From: Pseudoflavonifractor sp. AF19-9AC
GTDB lineage: Bacteria > Bacillota > Clostridia > Oscillospirales > Oscillospiraceae
Assembly: GCF_003478995.1 (NCBI RefSeq)
Contig: NZ_QUGI01000003.1
Location: 124,001-188,000, forward strand
Length of the DNA: 64,000 bases
Direction: 5' to 3'
The position numbers and the translations under genes are program-made. Of the stretch, positions 25,726-34,812 are shown one piece after another. The notes beneath the pieces were generated by a model, which saw nothing but the letters and a program-made list of their open reading frames with translations, made no database searches and was not told the origin of the DNA. The stretch's first letter is position 1. Each line of letters starts with the position of its first letter.

Positions 25726-28426
25726 ACAGAACCGCCGCATTCAGGACGCGGCAACTGCCCCGGTGAATGCTCTTCTCCGTGCGCTTCAAGCGCCCCTGAG
25801 CGGGCTTGACCCGGAGGCCGTCACCGCCAGCCGGGCCAAATACGGCAGCAACAAGGTGACCCACGAGAAGAAAAAATCCCTGCCCAGACGGCTGGCAGGC
25901 GCCTTTGTCAATCCCTTCACCGCCATTCTGCTCTGCCTGGCCCTGGTGTCCACCATGACGGACATGGTATTTCCAATATTCTCCCTCTTTGGCAGTGTAC
26001 CGGAGGATTTTGACTGCCTCACCGTGGTCATTATTCTCACCATGGTCATCATCTCCGGCACCCTCCGCTTTGTTCAGGAATCCCGAAGCGGCAGTGCGGC
26101 GGAAAAGCTGCTGGCCATGATTACCACCACCTGCACGGTGACCCGCAAGGGACAGGAACATGTGGAGATTCCTATGGACGAGCTGGTGGTGGGGGACATT
26201 GTTCATCTGTCCGCCGGAGATATGATTCCCGCCGATGTACGCATTCTGGAAGCCAAGGACCTGTTTGTCAGCCAGGCCAGCCTCACCGGCGAAAGCGAGC
26301 CGGTGGAAAAACAGCCCCAGGCAAATGAGGTCAAGGAGAGCACTACGGATTATACCGACATTGCCTTTATGGGCAGCAGCGTGGTCTCCGGAAGCGCCGT
26401 CGCCGTGGCGGTCTGCGTGGGCGACGACACGCTCTTTGGCTCCATGGCCTCCGCAGTGGCGGGAGAGGCGGCGGAAACCAGCTTTACCAAGGGGGTAAAC
26501 GCCGTCTCCTGGGTGCTCATCCGCTTCATGCTGGTGATGGTTCCCCTGGTCTTCTGCATCAACGGCCTCACCAAGGGGGACTGGCTGGACGCTTTCCTCT
26601 TTGGCATCTCCATCGCCGTAGGACTGACCCCGGAAATGCTGCCCATGATTGTGACCACCTGCCTGGCCAAGGGCGCGGTGTCCATGAGCAAAAAGCAGAC
26701 CATCGTCAAGAACCTCAACTCCATCCAGAACTTCGGCGCCATCGACATTCTGTGCACCGACAAGACCGGAACCCTGACGCAGGACCAGGTGGTGCTGGAA
26801 TACCACCTCAATGTAAACGGCGAGGATGACACCCGGGTGCTGCGCCACGCCTACCTCAACAGCTATTTTCAGACCGGCTACAAGAATCTCATGGACCTGG
26901 CCATCATCCGCAAAACGGAGGAGGCCGAGGCGGAGGACCCCCGGCTGGTGGATCTGTCGGAGCACTATGTAAAGGTGGATGAAATTCCCTTTGACTTTGC
27001 CCGTCGGCGGCTGAGTACCGTGGTTCAGGACCGGGCCGGAAAGACCCAGATGGTAACCAAGGGCGCCGTGGAGGAGATGCTCTCCATCTGCTCCTTTGCT
27101 GAGTGCGACGGCGGCGTCCAGCCGCTGACCGGCGAGGTGCGGCAGCGGATTCTCGAGACGGTGGATGCTCTCAATGACAAGGGCTTTCGTGTGCTGGTCA
27201 TCGCTCAGAAGAGCAACCCCTCCCCCGTGGGAGCCTTTGGGGTCAAGGACGAACGGGACATGGTGCTCATTGGCTACCTGGCTTTCCTGGACCCGCCCAA
27301 GGAGTCCACGGCCGACGCCATCCGGGCGCTGAAGCGCCACGGTGTGACCACCAAAATTCTCACCGGTGACAACGACAAGGTGACCCGCACCATCTGCAAG
27401 CAGGTGGGCCTGAAAGTGCGCAACATGCTGCTGGGCTCCGACCTGGACGCCATGAGTGACCAGGAGCTGGCAAAGGCGGCCGAGTCCACCGATGTGTTTG
27501 CCAAGCTCACCCCCGACCAGAAGGCCCGGGTAGTCTCGGTGCTGCGGGAAAGCGGACACACCGTGGGCTTTATGGGAGACGGCATCAACGATGCCGCCGC
27601 CATGAAGGCTGCCGACATTGGCATCTCCGTGGACACCGCGGTGGATGTGGCCAAGGAATCGGCGGACATCATCCTGCTGGAAAAGGACCTGATGGTGCTG
27701 GAGCAGGGCATCATCGAGGGGCGCAAGACCTACGCCAACATGATCAAATACATCAAGATGACCGCCTCCTCCAACTTCGGCAACATGTTCTCGGTGCTGG
27801 CCGCCTCTGCCCTGCTGCCCTTCCTGCCCATGATGAGCGTACACCTCATCTTCCTCAACCTCATTTACGACCTGTCATGCACCGCTATCCCTTGGGACAA
27901 TGTGGATGAGGAGTTTATTTCCAAGCCCCGGAAGTGGGACGCCTCCAGCGTGGGCAACTTTATGCTCTGGCTCGGGCCCACCAGCTCCATCTTCGACTTT
28001 ACCACCTATCTCTTCATGTACTTTATCTTCTGCCCCATGTTTGTTTCCGGTGGCGTGCTCTTCAATGACCTGGCTGCCCATTTCAGCGGCGCGGAGCTGC
28101 TTCTGATGCAGGCAAAGTACATCGGCCTCTTCCAGGCGGGCTGGTTTGTGGAATCCATGTGGAGCCAGACCCTGGTCATCCACATGATCCGCACCCCCAA
28201 GCTCCCCTTCCTCCAGAGCCGGGCCTCCGCTCCCCTGACCCTGCTCACCTTAACCGGCATCGCTGTACTGACCATCATCCCCTTCACCCCCTTCGGCGCT
28301 GTGCTGGGATTTGTCGCTCTGCCTGCCGCCTACTTTGCCTATCTGATCCCCTGCATCCTGCTCTACATGGTGCTGGCCACCAGCCTGAAAAAAGCCTATG
28401 TACGCCACTACGGCGAATTACTTTGA
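25661..28426 (+). CDS. mgtA: Magnesium-translocating P-type ATPase (MgtA type), copy 2
   Basis: 921 residues; the ATG has ACAAGGAGG upstream. Core motifs: [10 protein letters not shown] (near 208), DKTGTLT with phospho-Asp 367, [12 protein letters not shown] and [23 protein letters not shown] in the P-domain-proximal helix assigns it to the MgtA/MgtB Mg2+ importers. It has an N-terminal basic extension ([15 protein letters not shown]). It differs clearly from copy 1, so this is an old duplication or separate acquisition. A 55-residue membrane peptide gene follows after 18 bases. Confidence 0.93.
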   Translation: MNRNETRRSARQAAQQAVLRDEQNRRIQDAATAPVNALLRALQAPLSGLDPEAVTASRAKYGSNKVTHEKKKSLPRRLAGAFVNPFTAILLCLALVSTMTDMVFPIFSLFGSVPEDFDCLTVVIILTMVIISGTLRFVQESRSGSAAEKLLAMITTTCTVTRKGQEHVEIPMDELVVGDIVHLSAGDMIPADVRILEAKDLFVSQASLTGESEPVEKQPQANEVKESTTDYTDIAFMGSSVVSGSAVAVAVCVGDDTLFGSMASAVAGEAAETSFTKGVNAVSWVLIRFMLVMVPLVFCINGLTKGDWLDAFLFGISIAVGLTPEMLPMIVTTCLAKGAVSMSKKQTIVKNLNSIQNFGAIDILCTDKTGTLTQDQVVLEYHLNVNGEDDTRVLRHAYLNSYFQTGYKNLMDLAIIRKTEEAEAEDPRLVDLSEHYVKVDEIPFDFARRRLSTVVQDRAGKTQMVTKGAVEEMLSICSFAECDGGVQPLTGEVRQRILETVDALNDKGFRVLVIAQKSNPSPVGAFGVKDERDMVLIGYLAFLDPPKESTADAIRALKRHGVTTKILTGDNDKVTRTICKQVGLKVRNMLLGSDLDAMSDQELAKAAESTDVFAKLTPDQKARVVSVLRESGHTVGFMGDGINDAAAMKAADIGISVDTAVDVAKESADIILLEKDLMVLEQGIIEGRKTYANMIKYIKMTASSNFGNMFSVLAASALLPFLPMMSVHLIFLNLIYDLSCTAIPWDNVDEEFISKPRKWDASSVGNFMLWLGPTSSIFDFTTYLFMYFIFCPMFVSGGVLFNDLAAHFSGAELLLMQAKYIGLFQAGWFVESMWSQTLVIHMIRTPKLPFLQSRASAPLTLLTLTGIAVLTIIPFTPFGAVLGFVALPAAYFAYLIPCILLYMVLATSLKKAYVRHYGELL

Positions 28427-28444
28427 CGTTGGGAGGAATTCTTT

Positions 28445-28612
28445 ATGATCTGGTCTAAACTTTGGATGGACCTGTTTGGACGCACGTCCTTTTGCGGAAT
28501 CGACATGGGATTCTGGGTGGCCATGTCCGTGGTACTGCTCATTGTCATTATGATGAATGTCGTGTTCTGGGGGATGAAGCCCCAAAAGGCCCATAGAGAA
28601 GAAGAACCGTAA
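28445..28612 (+). CDS. 55-residue single-helix membrane peptide after mgtA
   Basis: A small gene with GGGAGG nine bases before the ATG. The peptide starts MIWSKLWMDLFGRTSF, crosses the membrane once (FWVAMSVVLLIVIMMNVVFW) and ends in a charged tail (KPQKAHREEEP). It is 18 bases after the ATPase stop, so it is made from the same mRNA. By context it resembles the small membrane peptides that bind or stabilise Mg ATPases in enterobacteria (MgtS, MgtR), although no sequence relation is claimed. The clear RBS and membrane helix support it as real. Confidence 0.75.
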   Translation: MIWSKLWMDLFGRTSFCGIDMGFWVAMSVVLLIVIMMNVVFWGMKPQKAHREEEP

Positions 28613-28652
28613 ATTTTCTCTTTCCCACTTCAGCCGTTTATTCCATAAATTA

Positions 28653-28746
28653 CAGGGGCTGATTCCAGAGAACATCGATTTCCTCCAAATTGCCTCTTCT
28701 TCGGGCAGTGGACATCGATCTCTCTGTGAATCAGCCCCTGTTTTGC
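28653..28746. terminator. Long branched hairpin terminating the Mg operon
   Basis: Outer arms 28653-28665 and 28728-28740 (CAGGGGCTGATTC / GAATCAGCCCCTG) pair perfectly. Inside, CAGAGA...ATCGAT pairs with ATCGAT...TCTCTG, with a further small stem at the tip. TTTTG follows on the plus strand. Nearly 90 bases is long for a simple terminator; it may be a structured 3' end that is kept as an RNA. Confidence 0.6.
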
Positions 28747-28846
28747 CGTGCACGGAACATTGGGGGAATCCGTGCTTCCTTTCCTAGTTCTCGTTTTTGA
28801 TCGAGACAATCCTTTCGTGCTGCGCTGCTGTTCTCCCGGCCTGCTC

Positions 28847-30043
28847 TTACACTTCTGCCCTGTTTTTCTTCCGCTCATGGGTATCCTCTGCTTCCAGCCG
28901 TCGGATGCAGCATCTTCCCTTACCCAGCTCCTTGGCGCGATACAGCATTTGGTCTGTTTCCGCATACAGCTGTTGGTAAGTACATTGGAGGTGGGTACAG
29001 ATACACGCGCCCACGCTGCTCCGCACCATCATTGGCTGGCTCTGCCATTGAATGGCCTCCAATTGCTCCGCCAGTTTCTCTTGCAGGGCGAGAACCTGCG
29101 ACTCTGTCAGGAGACAATCGTAAAACACGGCAAACTCGTCTCCGCCGACCCGTCCCAGACCTGCCGCATTTGAAAAGGTGCGGCGTATAGCTTCCGCCGT
29201 CTGTATGAGTACATAATCTCCGCAGGGATGACCGTAGTGGTCATTGATTTTTTTAAATTCATCCAGATCCACCAGGAACAAGACTACTCCGCCCGACCGG
29301 TTCGCCCGTCCAGGATCACCCAGTGTCTGCTCCACCCAGCACTCCACCGTGGTTTTGTTCAGCAGCCTTGTCAAGGGGTCCAGCTGCAGAAGCTCCTGCA
29401 ATTTTGCATTGATCTCCACCACCTGCTTCTGCTTCTTCAATGCGTCAGCGGTGTGGTGAGCATTGGCCAGAGACACCGCCAGCGCCACCCCAAAGGTGAT
29501 GGTCATGTTGAGCCGGTCGCCTGCATCCAGCAAAGGGGCCGTGATCATTCGAAACAGCAGATAGTACGCTGAAAACTGCACTGTACTGACCAATGGCGGC
29601 GCCTGGATCAGAAACGCCAATCCCAACAGCGCCGTTGTCAGCACCGTTGTCCCCGAGGAAGGATCCCGATATAAGTCATAGGTATTCAGTCCTATATGCC
29701 ACAAAAAAATCAAACCGGTCACGGCGTACTGAACTGTCCTCTGGCTGCGCAGCGAGGCGTTCTTCAGCACGCGCCGCAGCACCAGCCATAGAATCCCAAG
29801 AAAAATCAGAAGGCAGTACATGGAAAAATAGATTTGATTGTTCCGTGATCCCAGACCGGACCGGGACCAAAACAGCACCCGGGCGATGTTTGCAAACTCC
29901 GTCACAAAAATAATCAAGCATATAATTTGCAGGGAAAAGTTGTTTTTCCGAACGTTTTCCTGCAAAAATTCCTGTTGAATATAACTGGAAATTCTCATTT
30001 TTTCAAGCAATCCATACCTGAATAAATTTTGAACTTTGCCCAT
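28847..30043 (-). CDS. Membrane diguanylate cyclase (GGDEF)
   Basis: 398 residues. Six membrane helices fill residues about 36-195, forming an unclassified sensor. A short linker (KKQKQVVEINAKLQELL) leads to a GGDEF domain with DPLTRLLNK, VDLDEFKKINDHYGH and the intact active site RVGGDEFAVF (300-304). It should make cyclic di-GMP. There is no RxxD inhibitory site five residues before GGDEF, so product inhibition may be absent. AGGAAGG precedes the ATG. Confidence 0.9.
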   Translation of the reverse strand: MGKVQNLFRYGLLEKMRISSYIQQEFLQENVRKNNFSLQIICLIIFVTEFANIARVLFWSRSGLGSRNNQIYFSMYCLLIFLGILWLVLRRVLKNASLRSQRTVQYAVTGLIFLWHIGLNTYDLYRDPSSGTTVLTTALLGLAFLIQAPPLVSTVQFSAYYLLFRMITAPLLDAGDRLNMTITFGVALAVSLANAHHTADALKKQKQVVEINAKLQELLQLDPLTRLLNKTTVECWVEQTLGDPGRANRSGGVVLFLVDLDEFKKINDHYGHPCGDYVLIQTAEAIRRTFSNAAGLGRVGGDEFAVFYDCLLTESQVLALQEKLAEQLEAIQWQSQPMMVRSSVGACICTHLQCTYQQLYAETDQMLYRAKELGKGRCCIRRLEAEDTHERKKNRAEV

Positions 30044-30476
30044 CCTTAAACCTTCCTCTTGAAGCGATGATCACACAGAATACCGCGCGCTACATAGCGT
30101 TTCACAATCCGTCTCCGGGCGGCAGCAGATTTCCACCTGCGCTGCTACCAGGCTGTTCAGGTAAAAATCCGCACAGCGGCAAACCTAACACTGGCCGCTC
30201 TCCATCGGCAGGTGGTCGTTCCTCCGCGTAAGTTCAGGACAACTCTGCCGGTTCCACACGAAGCCGTCCGGCTTTGGAGCGGGCAGGTGATCTTGCCGGT
30301 CACTGGCGTTAGAGAGGCAGAACATGGACTGACGTTCTTTTGAGAACCCCTCTTGACGACGTTTTGCTTCCATGCTATTTTCATTGTACGAATCAGGCTA
30401 AAATTAGCCAGCAGCGATTCAAAATCTGCTGATATTTGCGCAAAATTTGTTGTCCTACGCTGGGAGGAGGGCGAAC
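30044..30476. other. 433-base divergent intergenic region
   Basis: No gene is seen. The right end holds a promoter (30353-30381) and a GGCTAA-AA-TTAGCC dyad (30396-30409) upstream of the LytTR regulator. The left part must carry the leftward GGDEF promoter, which I could not pick out. Confidence 0.5.
30353..30409 (+). promoter_or_regulatory. Promoter and dyad upstream of the LytTR/kinase pair
   Basis: TTGACG (30353-30358), a 17-base spacer and TATTTT (30376-30381). The palindrome GGCTAAAATTAGCC (30396-30409) sits near the expected transcript start and is a possible regulator site. Confidence 0.5.
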
Positions 30477-31217
30477 ATGCTGCGGATTGCCATATGCGAC
30501 GACGAGGAAAAACAGCGAAGTGAGACCACCGCGCTGCTGACCTCCTATCTCCAGTCCCACTCCACGCTGGATGGACAGGTAGAGGCCTTCCAGAGCGGTC
30601 ACGCTCTGCTGGCCAGAGCCGAGGAGGCAGGCGGCTTTGACCTCTACATACTGGACATCCTCATGCCGGAGCTGAGCGGCATTGAAACTGGCCGGCACCT
30701 GCGGGAACTGGGTAAGGGCGGCGAGATCATCTATCTCACCAACTCCAACGACTTTGCCGCCGACAGCTACGATGTTCGGGCCTTTTTCTATTTGCTGAAG
30801 CCGGTGGAACAGGGAAAACTCTTCCACGTTCTGGATGGAGCAGTCGAGAAGATAAACCGGCGTCGAAGCAGCGCCATTGTGGTCTCTACGGCCGACGGTC
30901 CTCGGCGCATTCTGTTGGAGCACATCCGCTATGTGGAGCGAGTGGGACGCTGCATACGCTATTACTGCACCGATCGCGCCATAGATTCTCAGTCCATTCG
31001 AGTTTCCTTCCGTGAAGCAGCCGCGCCTTTGCTGGCTGACCCGCGCTTTTGCCTGTGTGGGGCCAGCTTTATACTGAATTTCCAGCATGTGACCGGGGTA
31101 AAGGGCCAAAGTGCCCTGCTGGATAACGGCCAGGTCGTGGCACTGCCCCGGAGCGCTGCTCCGGAATTCAAAAAAGCCTGGGGCAGCTACTGGCTGGAGG
31201 AGAAGGACCCATGGTAG
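30477..31217 (+). CDS. LytTR-family response regulator
   Basis: 246 residues from the ATG at 30477 (GGGAGGAGG upstream). The receiver domain is residues 1-125 with acidic pair D8/D9 and phospho-acceptor D60 (LYILDILMPELSG). The LytTR DNA-binding domain is residues 145-240 (ILLEHIRYVERVGRCIRYYC, FCLCGASFILNFQHV). This is the AgrA/ComE type that pairs with GHKL kinases for peptide or cell-envelope signals. The kinase gene follows with a seven-base overlap. Confidence 0.91.
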   Translation: MLRIAICDDEEKQRSETTALLTSYLQSHSTLDGQVEAFQSGHALLARAEEAGGFDLYILDILMPELSGIETGRHLRELGKGGEIIYLTNSNDFAADSYDVRAFFYLLKPVEQGKLFHVLDGAVEKINRRRSSAIVVSTADGPRRILLEHIRYVERVGRCIRYYCTDRAIDSQSIRVSFREAAAPLLADPRFCLCGASFILNFQHVTGVKGQSALLDNGQVVALPRSAAPEFKKAWGSYWLEEKDPW

Positions 31218-32470
31218 AATTGTTTATCATGGAGTATTTGACGGTGCTGTATATGATTATGGCGTTTCTGTTTATGGACAGCCGATATTCCAGGCGGCGC
31301 ACCATTTTCATCGTTTCCATCGTCACGGTCCTTCTCATGGCAGCGGTAGCCGCCCTGTACCGGGCAGTCGATGTGGATACTGCCTTTTGGACCTATGCCA
31401 TGACCATCCACATCCCGCTGATCCTGCTCCTTTTCACGCTCAGCCGATTCCGGGGATGGCGGCTCATCTTCCAGCAGCTCTCCGTCGTTCTGTTCTGTAC
31501 GCTGATTCACCACATATCCGGACTGATCTACCACCTGTCTGGCAGCCGCTTCTGGGTGCTGGTGCTGTCCTGCACGGTCCTCAGCACCGGGGTCATCTGG
31601 TTTCTGGTCCGCTTTTTGCGTCCCCTGTTTTTCCAGATACTGTTGGAGCTGCACCGGGGCTGGTGGCTGATCTGTCTGGTAATGGCGACCTACTACATCA
31701 TCGCCGTCTACCTGATCCCCGGATATGCGGGCTTCGATTGGAGAAGCACCATCATCAAAGCGGCAATTGGCCTATTGATGTTGGGGGTTTATTCTATTTT
31801 GATGTTTCTGTTTTCAAACATCCGAAAGGAGGCGGAGGCGCGGCACAGCGCACAGATGTCGGCCTTGCAGCTTTCGGCCCTGCGAAGCCGCATGGAAGCG
31901 GTACAAGCAGCGGAACATGCCATCCGCACCCAGCGCCACGATCTGCGCCACCGGCTCCAGGCTGTTGCAGAGCTGGTGTCACGGGGAGACAAGGAGGCCG
32001 CGCTGGATTTTCTGGACGCCGCCCAAAAGCGGCTGGACGAGCAAAAAGTCGTCCGCTGGTGCCGCCCGCCGGTGCTGGATGCGGTTTTTACCTCCTACTT
32101 TGACCAGGCCAAAAACCAGGGAATCCGCGTGGACGCTAAAATCGGCCTGTCCGATGCGCTCCCTGTGGACGAAGGTGAACTGGCCATCGTAGTGGCCAAC
32201 GCCCTGGAAAATGCCATCCATGCCAACCTGCCCCTTCCCCGGTCTCAGCGGAACATCCGCTGCAAGATGGTGGGAGCCCCCAGCGTCATGCTGGAAATTT
32301 CCAATCCGTGCACCAACCACATTTCTTTCGACCGCGCCGGTCTGCCGGTGGCACAAAAGGAAGGTCATGGCCTGGGCGTACAGTCCATCTCCGCTTTTTG
32401 CCAAAAAAACGGAGCCATCTGCCAGTTTGACCTGACAGACGGCTGGTTTCGATTCCGGTTAGTACTGTAA
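31211..32470 (+). CDS. GHKL-type membrane sensor histidine kinase
   Basis: 419 residues. Six to seven membrane helices fill residues 1-205, as in AgrC-like kinases. The phospho-accepting histidine is probably H243 in QRHDLRHRLQ. The GHKL ATPase follows, with the N box in VVANALENAIHAN (N330, N334) and the G box in EGHGLGVQSI. The start overlaps the response-regulator end by seven bases, with its own GGAGGAG site. No signal-peptide precursor gene (agrD-like) is evident nearby, so the ligand is unknown. Confidence 0.9.
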   Translation: MVELFIMEYLTVLYMIMAFLFMDSRYSRRRTIFIVSIVTVLLMAAVAALYRAVDVDTAFWTYAMTIHIPLILLLFTLSRFRGWRLIFQQLSVVLFCTLIHHISGLIYHLSGSRFWVLVLSCTVLSTGVIWFLVRFLRPLFFQILLELHRGWWLICLVMATYYIIAVYLIPGYAGFDWRSTIIKAAIGLLMLGVYSILMFLFSNIRKEAEARHSAQMSALQLSALRSRMEAVQAAEHAIRTQRHDLRHRLQAVAELVSRGDKEAALDFLDAAQKRLDEQKVVRWCRPPVLDAVFTSYFDQAKNQGIRVDAKIGLSDALPVDEGELAIVVANALENAIHANLPLPRSQRNIRCKMVGAPSVMLEISNPCTNHISFDRAGLPVAQKEGHGLGVQSISAFCQKNGAICQFDLTDGWFRFRLVL

Positions 32471-32632
32471 GGTCAAACCACTTGTATAAGTGCTCCACGC
32501 AGCCATAAGCCACATTCCAAACCGCAGGTCTCACTGGCCAACACTCTGTGAGATCTGCGGTTTTCTGCGTACCCCGACGCCCAACCGGTGCACGGGAAGC
32601 CACCCGGACGGAACATTTTGTGGAAGCTCCCA

Positions 32633-32675
32633 TTGACTTTTTTCGATTTGTGGTATATACTACAGACCAATCGAA
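32633..32675 (+). promoter_or_regulatory. ArsR promoter with flanking dyad operator
   Basis: TTGACT (32633-32638), a 17-base spacer and TATACT (32656-32661) form a strong promoter. The inverted repeat TTCGATT (32642-32648) and AATCGAA (32669-32675) straddles the -10, so a dimeric repressor bound there would block polymerase. It is the likely ArsR operator. Confidence 0.75.
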
Positions 32676-32702
32676 TAAAGTAGATTTGAATGAGGTGCCG
32701 CT

Positions 32703-33014
32703 ATGCGCAACTATGCCGCAGACGCAAAGGTGTTCAAGGCCTTCTGCGATGAGAACCGTTTGCAGATTTTGGATCAGCTTCGCAGCGGAGAGCAGTGCTC
32801 CTGCGTCCTGTTGGAAAAACTGAATATCAGCCAGTCAACCTTGTCCTATCACATGAAAATTCTATGTGATTCGGGCATTGTGGTGGGGCGTCCCGATGGA
32901 AAATGGACCCACTACGGAATCAGTGACGAAGGCAGCGCCTACGCCAAGGAACTGCTGGAGATTCTGACGCAAAAGAATACCTGCGATTTGGGCAGCTGCA
33001 CCTGCCAAACCTAA
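32703..33014 (+). CDS. arsR: ArsR-family metalloregulator
   Basis: 103 residues; GAGGTG precedes the ATG. The winged helix reads FKAFCDENRLQILDQL, then CSCVLLEKLNISQSTLSYHMKILCDSGIV. Cysteine-rich positions suit As(III) or another soft metal: C-x-C at the start of the DNA-binding helices (GEQCSCVLLEKL), and CDLGSCTCQT at the C-terminus. It should release DNA on metal binding and control the permease and thioredoxin genes after it. A terminator separates it from the permease. Confidence 0.9.
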   Translation: MRNYAADAKVFKAFCDENRLQILDQLRSGEQCSCVLLEKLNISQSTLSYHMKILCDSGIVVGRPDGKWTHYGISDEGSAYAKELLEILTQKNTCDLGSCTCQT

Positions 33015-33042
33015 AAGCCATCGCTTGACCGATGGCTTTTCT
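33013..33042 (+). terminator. Hairpin between arsR and permease
   Basis: AAAAGCCATCG (33013-33023) pairs with CGATGGCTTTT (33030-33040) around a six-base loop, then CTT. It begins at the arsR stop and may attenuate rather than block readthrough to the permease. Confidence 0.75.
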
Positions 33043-33099
33043 TCCGGCAATTAAATCGAAAATTTTAGAACTGTTTACCCCTCGAAAGGAGAACTTTGT

Positions 33100-34113
33100 A
33101 TGGAAGCAATTCGGATGGGCTGGCTGTTTGTTCAGGACCAAGTCCTTAGAATGAAGTGGCTCAACGCCCTGATTGGCGACGCACTGACTGCTATGGGGCT
33201 ATCACTGGACAGCATTTTGGGCGGCGCACTGCAATTTTTCATCTATGACACCATTAAAATCTTCCTTTTACTCTCGGTCCTGATTTTTGGCATCTCCTAT
33301 CTTCAAAGCTATTTTCCTCCCGAGCGCACCAAGAAAATTCTGGGGCGGTTCCACGGCATTGGCGCCAACACGGTGGCGGCGCTGCTGGGTACGGTGACGC
33401 CCTTCTGCTCCTGCTCCTCCATTCCCATCTTTATGGGCTTTACCGGTGCCGGTCTGCCGGTGGGGGTGACCTTTTCCTTCCTGATCTCCTCTCCCATGGT
33501 GGATTTGGGTTCCCTGGTCCTTCTGATGAGCATTTTTGGCGCAAAGGTCGCGGTTATATATGTCATCCTTGGCCTGATCATCGCGGTTGTGGGCGGCACG
33601 GTGCTGGAAAAGCTGGGTATGGAGCGGTACGTGGAGGATTTTATCCGAAACGCGCCTTACATGGAGATGGAAGGCCAAAGGCTGACGCGCCGGGACCGGC
33701 TCCAGTTTGCTAAAGAGCAGCTGCTTGGGACCGTCCGAAAGGTGGCCCCGTACATTTTGATCGGAGTTGGAATCGGGGCATTTATCCACAACGTGGTTCC
33801 CCAGGCATGGGTGGAACAGATTCTGGGCAGCAGCAATCCCTTTGCGGTGATCCTGGCCACATTGGTGGGCACTCCCATGTACGCGGACATCTTCGGCACC
33901 ATTCCCGTGGCGGAGAGCCTGCTCTATAAAGGCGCTGGACTGGGGACCATTCTGGCATTCATGATGGCTGTCACCACGCTGAGCCTGCCCTCCATGATCA
34001 TGCTGCGAAAAGCGGTAAAGCCCAAACTGCTGGCCGCCTTCATCGCCATCTGCACCATGGGCATTGTCCTGGTGGGCTACTTCTTCAACGCAGTTCAATT
34101 CCTGCTGGTATAA
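33100..34113 (+). CDS. Permease of the ArsP/UPF0718 family
   Basis: 337 residues with about eight membrane helices. The two conserved halves show the family signatures TPFCSCSSIPIFMGFTGAGLP and LVGTPMYADIFGTIPVAESLL. The TPFCSCSS cysteines are typical of ArsP-like permeases, which export trivalent organoarsenicals; related members move other soft metals. It lies after an ArsR regulator and before a thioredoxin-fold gene, the usual cassette. The substrate (methylarsenite or another) is inferred. GAAAGGAG precedes the ATG. Confidence 0.87.
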   Translation: MEAIRMGWLFVQDQVLRMKWLNALIGDALTAMGLSLDSILGGALQFFIYDTIKIFLLLSVLIFGISYLQSYFPPERTKKILGRFHGIGANTVAALLGTVTPFCSCSSIPIFMGFTGAGLPVGVTFSFLISSPMVDLGSLVLLMSIFGAKVAVIYVILGLIIAVVGGTVLEKLGMERYVEDFIRNAPYMEMEGQRLTRRDRLQFAKEQLLGTVRKVAPYILIGVGIGAFIHNVVPQAWVEQILGSSNPFAVILATLVGTPMYADIFGTIPVAESLLYKGAGLGTILAFMMAVTTLSLPSMIMLRKAVKPKLLAAFIAICTMGIVLVGYFFNAVQFLLV

Positions 34114-34161
34114 AAACTGGTACACAGCAGAATTAAAACTATTATTTTGGAGGTATGTTAT

Positions 34162-34542
34162 ATGGGACTGTTTGGATTTGGTAAGAAACATGTGGAAAAG
34201 GCTCCCGCCTGTTCCTGTCAGTGCGACTGCCCCACAGCTGAGGTGGCTGCCGACACCGCAAACACAGCCTGCGGTTCATTCCATGGCCCGCTCTCCATCA
34301 AAGTGTTGGGCGCGGGCTGCACATCTTGCCACACTCTGCTGGAAAACACCAAAGAAGCCGTCGCCGACCTGGGACTGAACATCCAGGTGGGGTATGTGAC
34401 CGATCTGGCCAAGATCGCCGCCTATGGTGTAATGAGCATTCCTGCACTGGTTGTGAACGAAAAAGTAGTCGCCATGGGCAAGGTCCTGAACGCAAAGGAA
34501 GTAACTGCCCTGCTGAATAAGCTGGGGATTCCCTCCGTGTAA
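34162..34542 (+). CDS. Thioredoxin-fold protein with CxxC (TM0996 type)
   Basis: 126 residues from the ATG at 34162 (GGAGG nine bases upstream). The C-terminal 80 residues are a small thioredoxin-like fold of the TM0996/MTH895 group with active site GAGCTSCHTLLENT and the cis-proline segment GVMSIPALVVNEK. The N-terminal 45 residues include a CSCQCDC cluster that could bind a metal. It follows the permease by 48 bases. Such proteins regularly accompany ArsP-like permeases and may hand over or reduce the substrate. Confidence 0.86.
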   Translation: MGLFGFGKKHVEKAPACSCQCDCPTAEVAADTANTACGSFHGPLSIKVLGAGCTSCHTLLENTKEAVADLGLNIQVGYVTDLAKIAAYGVMSIPALVVNEKVVAMGKVLNAKEVTALLNKLGIPSV

Positions 34543-34561
34543 AAGAGGAGACAGGGCCCCA

Positions 34562-34650
34562 TGAACCAACCAGATGGACAGGTTGGTTCACCAAAGATTA
34601 CATGCGCCTTAGATGCGGGCCGGGAGTGGACTGCTCCCGGCCCGTTTTCT
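34562..34650 (+). terminator. Tandem hairpins ending the ars-like cassette
   Basis: The first hairpin pairs TGAACCAACC (34562-34571) with GGTTGGTTCA (34581-34590), with no T-tract. The second pairs CGGGCCGGGAG (34616-34626) with CTCCCGGCCCG (34634-34644), then TTTTCTT. The second is the terminator. Confidence 0.8.
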
Positions 34651-34680
34651 TGCCCTTCCCACTCCAGCGCTACCTTCCCC

Positions 34681-34709
34681 TTGGTATTTCCCCATCGCCG
34701 TGTTATAAT
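34681..34709 (+). promoter_or_regulatory. Promoter of the nine-gene operon
   Basis: TTGGTA (34681-34686), a 17-base spacer and consensus TATAAT (34704-34709). The leader to the ATG at 34813 is about 95 bases. Confidence 0.75.
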
Positions 34710-34812
34710 GCCTGTGACAAGCCAAAATCAGAGGAGCACGTCCGCTCCCCCATCCGCAGTGTAACGGGACGGACTCCCCGCGCCGTCTGCCCGGGAAAGC
34801 AGGAGGAAAAAG

